Origin: Theocolax elegans
Taxonomy: Eukaryota > Arthropoda > Insecta > Hymenoptera > Cerocephalidae
DNA length: 64,000 bases
Assembly: GCA_026168455.1 (NCBI GenBank)
Contig: CM047427.1
Span: forward strand, 88,780,832 to 88,844,831
Reading direction: 5' to 3'
In this document: positions 60,481-64,000 of the stretch, piece by piece
Numbering within the stretch: the first letter of the stretch is position 1
Layout of the letters: each line of letters starts with the position of its first letter
Made by a program: the position numbers and the translations under genes
The notes under the pieces: generated by a model
Seen by the model: the letters and a program-made list of their open reading frames with translations, nothing else
Told to the model about the DNA's origin: nothing
Databases searched by the model: none

Positions 60481-62619
60481 ATGTACAAGCTTCAAAGTTT
60501 ACGGTCTAGGAAGCATTTGAACGATTGTGGCATTGACTACAGAGCTCGCAAAAGAAGATTGTTTGAAAGAGCTCGTGATGATTATTTAGCGCAAACTAAT
60601 ATAAATAATTCTGCTATCGCATCTGATGCTGTCTGCTCCCTTGCTGACGTTGATTGTTTTGCTTCTTCTGTAACTTTAAATTCCAAAACAACAGTAGTTT
60701 CTCCTTTCTCAGTTGCGTCTGATCCAGATCGTTCTGTCGACGGCGAATCAAGCGTTTTCAATGAATCTACTGCACCGAGTGATTGCGATTTCGATTGTTT
60801 GCGCGACAACGTCGAAATTTTTGAAGAAAAATTACGTTTGGTTTTCGCCGAACAAAACCTGACTCATCAGCAGATAAAAGCAATTTTACGTGTCGTCAAG
60901 AGTCATGATTGCTTTTCGAGCATGCATATCGATCCAAGGACAATCATGAAAACACCCGCTCACCCTACATTTTCTATCAATCAAGTTGCCGGAGGCGAGT
61001 ATCTCCATTTGGGTGTACATCATGCTCTTGTCAAATGCCTTTCATCGATTTCTGAAAGTATGCATCCTGATACCACACTTGAAATAGATTTTAGTACCGA
61101 CGAGGCTTCTCTGGACAAAATGAGTAAAATCTTGATGTGGCCTATTCAAATTCGAGTATCGAATATTCCGAACAGTAGCCCATGTATTGTCGGTGTATTT
61201 AAAGGCTCCACGAAACCATCCAGCGCATCACTTTTTTTTCAGCCGTTTAAAGAGGAGATGCAGAAATTAATCGACAATGGTTTCAATTTTAAAAACAAAA
61301 ATATCTCCCTTCGCTTGAGATGCTTTATTGCCGATGCACCTGCTCGTTCTTTTTCCTTAGGTCATCGCGGCCACAATTCTCGAGCTCCTTGTTCAAGATG
61401 CTGGGTTAGAGGGAAGTATATTCGCGCTGGAGTTATGGTATACGAAGGAATAAATCATAGACTTCGTACAGAGAATGAGTATTCGTCATTGCTGGATATT
61501 GAACATCATAATTGTATCGAATGCCCGCTTGCTTCGCTTGGTAATTTTAATTTAGTTTCCGGTACAGTATTCGATTATATGCACTTGGTGTGCCTCGGCG
61601 TAATGGAAAAAATCTTCCAAGGAATAATCGATGGTAGGTTTGCTCAGTCGGCAAAAATATCCAACAAGAGTCATATTCAAGCACTAAATAGCCGACTCGA
61701 AGCGGTAAAAATGTACTGTCCAAGGGATTTTGCTCGGAAGCCTATCAATATCGAAAAGCATGGCAAGTTTAAAGCCACCGAGCAAAGACAGATACTTTTA
61801 TACACTGGACCGATTATTCTCAACGGATTGGTAAACGATGCTTTGTACACCCATTTTCTTCTTCTTCACACAGCCATCAGAATTATGGTAGATCCTGGAC
61901 ACACCATCCAATCTGTTGATTTTGCAGAAAATTGCATTAAAATTTTTAACGAGACTTCTTCTGCCGTTTATGGAATAGAATTTTTATCATATAACGTGCA
62001 TGCTCTATTACATCTTGCCGACGACGTTAGATCTTTTGGTGCCTTAGATTCCTTTTCAGCGTTTCCCTATGAAAACAATATGACGTATTGTCGTAAAATG
62101 TGCAGGAAGCCGAGTCAACATTTGCAGCAGATGGCTAATAGGAACGCGGAAAATTGCCACACGCAGAGTAAAGTACATGTCGATCCATCTAGACTCAAGT
62201 TTATTGGAAAACACGCGGAAGGTCCTCCTCCACCAATCGATGATTCCAATTACTCTCAGTATAGTAAAGTTCTTACAGGATGCATTTATTTGTCTAAGCT
62301 TCGTCAGGATAGCGCGGTTATTCTTCGAAACGGTTCCATAGCTATCATTCAAAATATTATAGAACGCAATAATGGGTGTTATCTACTTTTAAAGAAATTC
62401 ACAAAAATTGACGATTTCTTCGATAGTCCGTGTCGTTCATCTGACATTGGTGTTTATCTTTGCTCTTCTTTAAGTTCACGATTGATGTACGTTGAGCTCG
62501 ATCGAGTTGTGGGCAAATGCTTTTTAATGCCGTACTGGTCTAAGCAGCTTCTGACGAAAGAATGTAGCACTGAACATTTCGTCGCGGTTAAAATTATTTC
62601 GACGCAGTCAACCCTATAG
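60481..62619 (+). CDS. Tnp2/DUF4218-like transposase, intact, 712 residues
   Basis: A single uninterrupted frame starts at the first ATG after an acceptor at 60378, with a 102-nt leader free of upstream ATGs. The N-terminus is basic (RSRKHLNDCGIDYRARKRR), then acidic/Ser-rich. The core resembles animal Tnp2-type (EnSpm/CACTA-like) transposases. It has FSTDEASL (D207), CFIADAPARSFSLGHRGH (D285) with a CSRC pair at 304-307, and GTVFDYMHLVCLGVMEKI (D365). These three Asp residues are my candidates for the RNase H-fold catalytic triad. The DUF4218-like part follows: FLLLHTAIRI, then SYNVHALLHLADDVRSFG and FSAFPYENNM. With no stops or frameshifts, the element may have been active recently. The family name is from motif recall; the catalytic assignment is inference. 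Confidence 0.85.
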   Translation: MYKLQSLRSRKHLNDCGIDYRARKRRLFERARDDYLAQTNINNSAIASDAVCSLADVDCFASSVTLNSKTTVVSPFSVASDPDRSVDGESSVFNESTAPSDCDFDCLRDNVEIFEEKLRLVFAEQNLTHQQIKAILRVVKSHDCFSSMHIDPRTIMKTPAHPTFSINQVAGGEYLHLGVHHALVKCLSSISESMHPDTTLEIDFSTDEASLDKMSKILMWPIQIRVSNIPNSSPCIVGVFKGSTKPSSASLFFQPFKEEMQKLIDNGFNFKNKNISLRLRCFIADAPARSFSLGHRGHNSRAPCSRCWVRGKYIRAGVMVYEGINHRLRTENEYSSLLDIEHHNCIECPLASLGNFNLVSGTVFDYMHLVCLGVMEKIFQGIIDGRFAQSAKISNKSHIQALNSRLEAVKMYCPRDFARKPINIEKHGKFKATEQRQILLYTGPIILNGLVNDALYTHFLLLHTAIRIMVDPGHTIQSVDFAENCIKIFNETSSAVYGIEFLSYNVHALLHLADDVRSFGALDSFSAFPYENNMTYCRKMCRKPSQHLQQMANRNAENCHTQSKVHVDPSRLKFIGKHAEGPPPPIDDSNYSQYSKVLTGCIYLSKLRQDSAVILRNGSIAIIQNIIERNNGCYLLLKKFTKIDDFFDSPCRSSDIGVYLCSSLSSRLMYVELDRVVGKCFLMPYWSKQLLTKECSTEHFVAVKIISTQSTL

Positions 62620-62692
62620 CTTTTCCTTCAAATTTCACATTGATTTCTATTGTATATATGTACATAAATACAAATACGTTGTTATTCTGTAG

Positions 62693-64000
62693 ATGAATAA
62701 GAACGTTCAGAAGAACAGTGGATCACTTCCCGTGGATGCTGCGGCGGCAACCCTCAGTAAGAAGATATCCGCGATGAGGAGTATTTCGGGAGGCTCTCAG
62801 TCACTCATTACTATGAGGAGCTTTTTAGGAGGCTCTCAGCCGGAAAAGAAGCAGCGACTAGAGCCACGATTTCAAAATAATTCACAGCCCGTAGCAGGAA
62901 CCTCGAAGCAGCTGTTGCTGCAGGAACATTGTGCACCGATCACAAAAATCAACCCTGTTTCGAAACTGATACCGGCCACAATGAATAAGGTGCCATTGGC
63001 TGAAAAAGCTCCTTTACCATCAAAGACTGCCGCTCCACGGATGACCTTTTGTAAAAAGAATTGTTTCTACGTTATAATTAATAATTTATTAACCAAATAA
63101 GCTTTTTAAATTTGTTCATCATTTACGTTACAGCGCAACCTGCTGCAATTTCTGGTTCCAAATTAGGATCGGGGATCCAGCAATTGAAAGAGAAAATTGA
63201 GTAAGTAAAAGTTTTCATCAGCCGCATTCAAACTTATTTTAATAATAACTTTGTTAAAAAACATTTTAGTTCGACAAATAGAAGAATGGTGAATGTGGAA
63301 GCAACAAATAGGTAATTAAAGTTTGCATAATATTTTTTATTTGTTATATGTTTTATCTCTATGCATTTTGTTTATTGATTTATTTTTTGTTACAGCACCA
63401 TAAACAATCGACTTTCATCCCTTGAGAATTTGGCAACGTATGTTTGTAATTATTAAAATTAACCATATTCTATTTACACATTATTAATTTATACGTTTCA
63501 TTTCAGTTCAATGGACGAAAGGTCGAAACGCATGGAGCAACGGCAAGAGTAAGTAGATATTTCTGTTTTAATATTTCAATTTAAGCAATAATTGCTAATG
63601 ATATTTTTTCCTTTTTAGTGCCATTTTGAAGATGCTGAGGGACTTGTCCAAAAGAAACTCTCCTAAGGCTAGGGCAAAACCTGCTTGCTTCCCCTTCAAG
63701 TCAGTTGCGGACCTGCTCGCATTTGACAATGCCACTGACGAGCTGTTCGACGATGTCGTAAGTAATCGTGTTATTTCCTTATGAATATAACTATCTTTTG
63801 TAAGATTATTTTTATTTAAAAGAAAATTATAATAATTGTTTTAGGTCAACTATCTTACCTACCTGGGAGGTGCAAATGTTCACGAAGAAGCCAATTTTTA
63901 TTTCAAACACTGCTTTGAATTCGACGAGAATCTTTTTAGAAACCTCTCCTGGCATGGATCGAAGAATGACAACGTCAAGGTCGCTTTAAAGTCGACACGT
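62693..64000 (+). CDS. Coiled-coil/DUF4806-like protein, 3' end beyond the window
   Basis: Exons 62693-63050, 63134-63200, 63270-63311, 63396-63437, 63507-63548, 63619-63757 and 63845 to beyond 64000; phases agree. The N-terminus is Ser/Pro/Lys-rich with a short duplication (SGGSQSLITMRS, LGGSQPEKKQ). Three consecutive 42-nt exons, all in the same phase, encode about two heptads each of a likely coiled coil (MVNVEATNS, INNRLSSLENLA, DERSKRMEQRQDA). Then comes a DUF4806-like domain (ACFPFKSVADLLAF, VVNYLTYLGG, FRNLSWHGSK). The acceptor AG at 62691-62692 directly abuts the ATG, 73 bp after the transposase stop and with no poly(A) signal between. This suggests it is spliced from the same transcript. 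Likely an accessory protein of the transposon; DUF4806 has no assigned function. Confidence 0.75.

Overview
This window is animal nuclear DNA, almost certainly from an insect. The genes have short introns with GT-AG boundaries, the intergenic DNA is AT-rich, and a secreted ferritin heavy/light pair sits head to head, an arrangement typical of insect genomes. The overall style, with DUF4806-type proteins and Tnp2-like transposons, suggests Hymenoptera, but that is inference. I assembled the gene models by hand from splice sites and reading-phase continuity; no database search was run.

Layout. 0.1-4.4 kb: a noncoding foldback repeat, then a GC-rich, promoter-like stretch full of 6-9 bp minisatellites and G-runs. 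4.4-9.8 kb (+): a BTB-Kelch protein of the IVNS1ABP type. 9.8-13.1 kb: AT-rich intergenic DNA. 13.1-16.1 kb (-): ferritin heavy chain with a textbook iron-responsive element in its 5' leader. 16.1-19.7 kb: the region between the ferritins, including a hammerhead-ribozyme-like motif typical of Penelope-like elements. 19.7-22.1 kb (+): ferritin light chain, without a visible IRE. 24-28.6 kb (+): a VHR/DUSP3-type dual-specificity phosphatase, convergent with 28.9-30.6 kb (-) ribosomal protein eL13. 31.7-36.4 kb (+): mitochondrial leucyl-tRNA synthetase with a 1.1 kb foldback in an intron. 36.4-39.9 kb: a nest of foldback elements and a tRNA-derived SINE. 39.9-40.7 kb (-): gamma-glutamylcyclotransferase. 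40.9-41.9 kb: a 1 kb palindrome between divergent genes. 42.2-49.9 kb (+): an NPAT/Mxc-like LisH protein, with a decayed non-LTR retrotransposon in one intron. 50.9-53.8 kb (-): the COQ8/ADCK3 ubiquinone-biosynthesis kinase-like protein.

54.1-64 kb looks like a large two-gene DNA transposon running off the right edge. It has a GC-rich array of degenerate repeats, spliced leader-like exons, a perfect-register tandem duplication of leader exons, an intact 712-residue Tnp2/DUF4218-like transposase, and an adjoining multi-exon coiled-coil plus DUF4806-like gene. An acceptor site abuts the start codon of the second gene. This suggests that both proteins could come from one alternatively spliced transcript, as in plant En/Spm.

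The host genes are ordinary housekeeping genes: iron storage, translation, glutathione turnover, histone-gene transcription and coenzyme Q synthesis. The unusual content lies in the mobile and noncoding DNA between and inside them.
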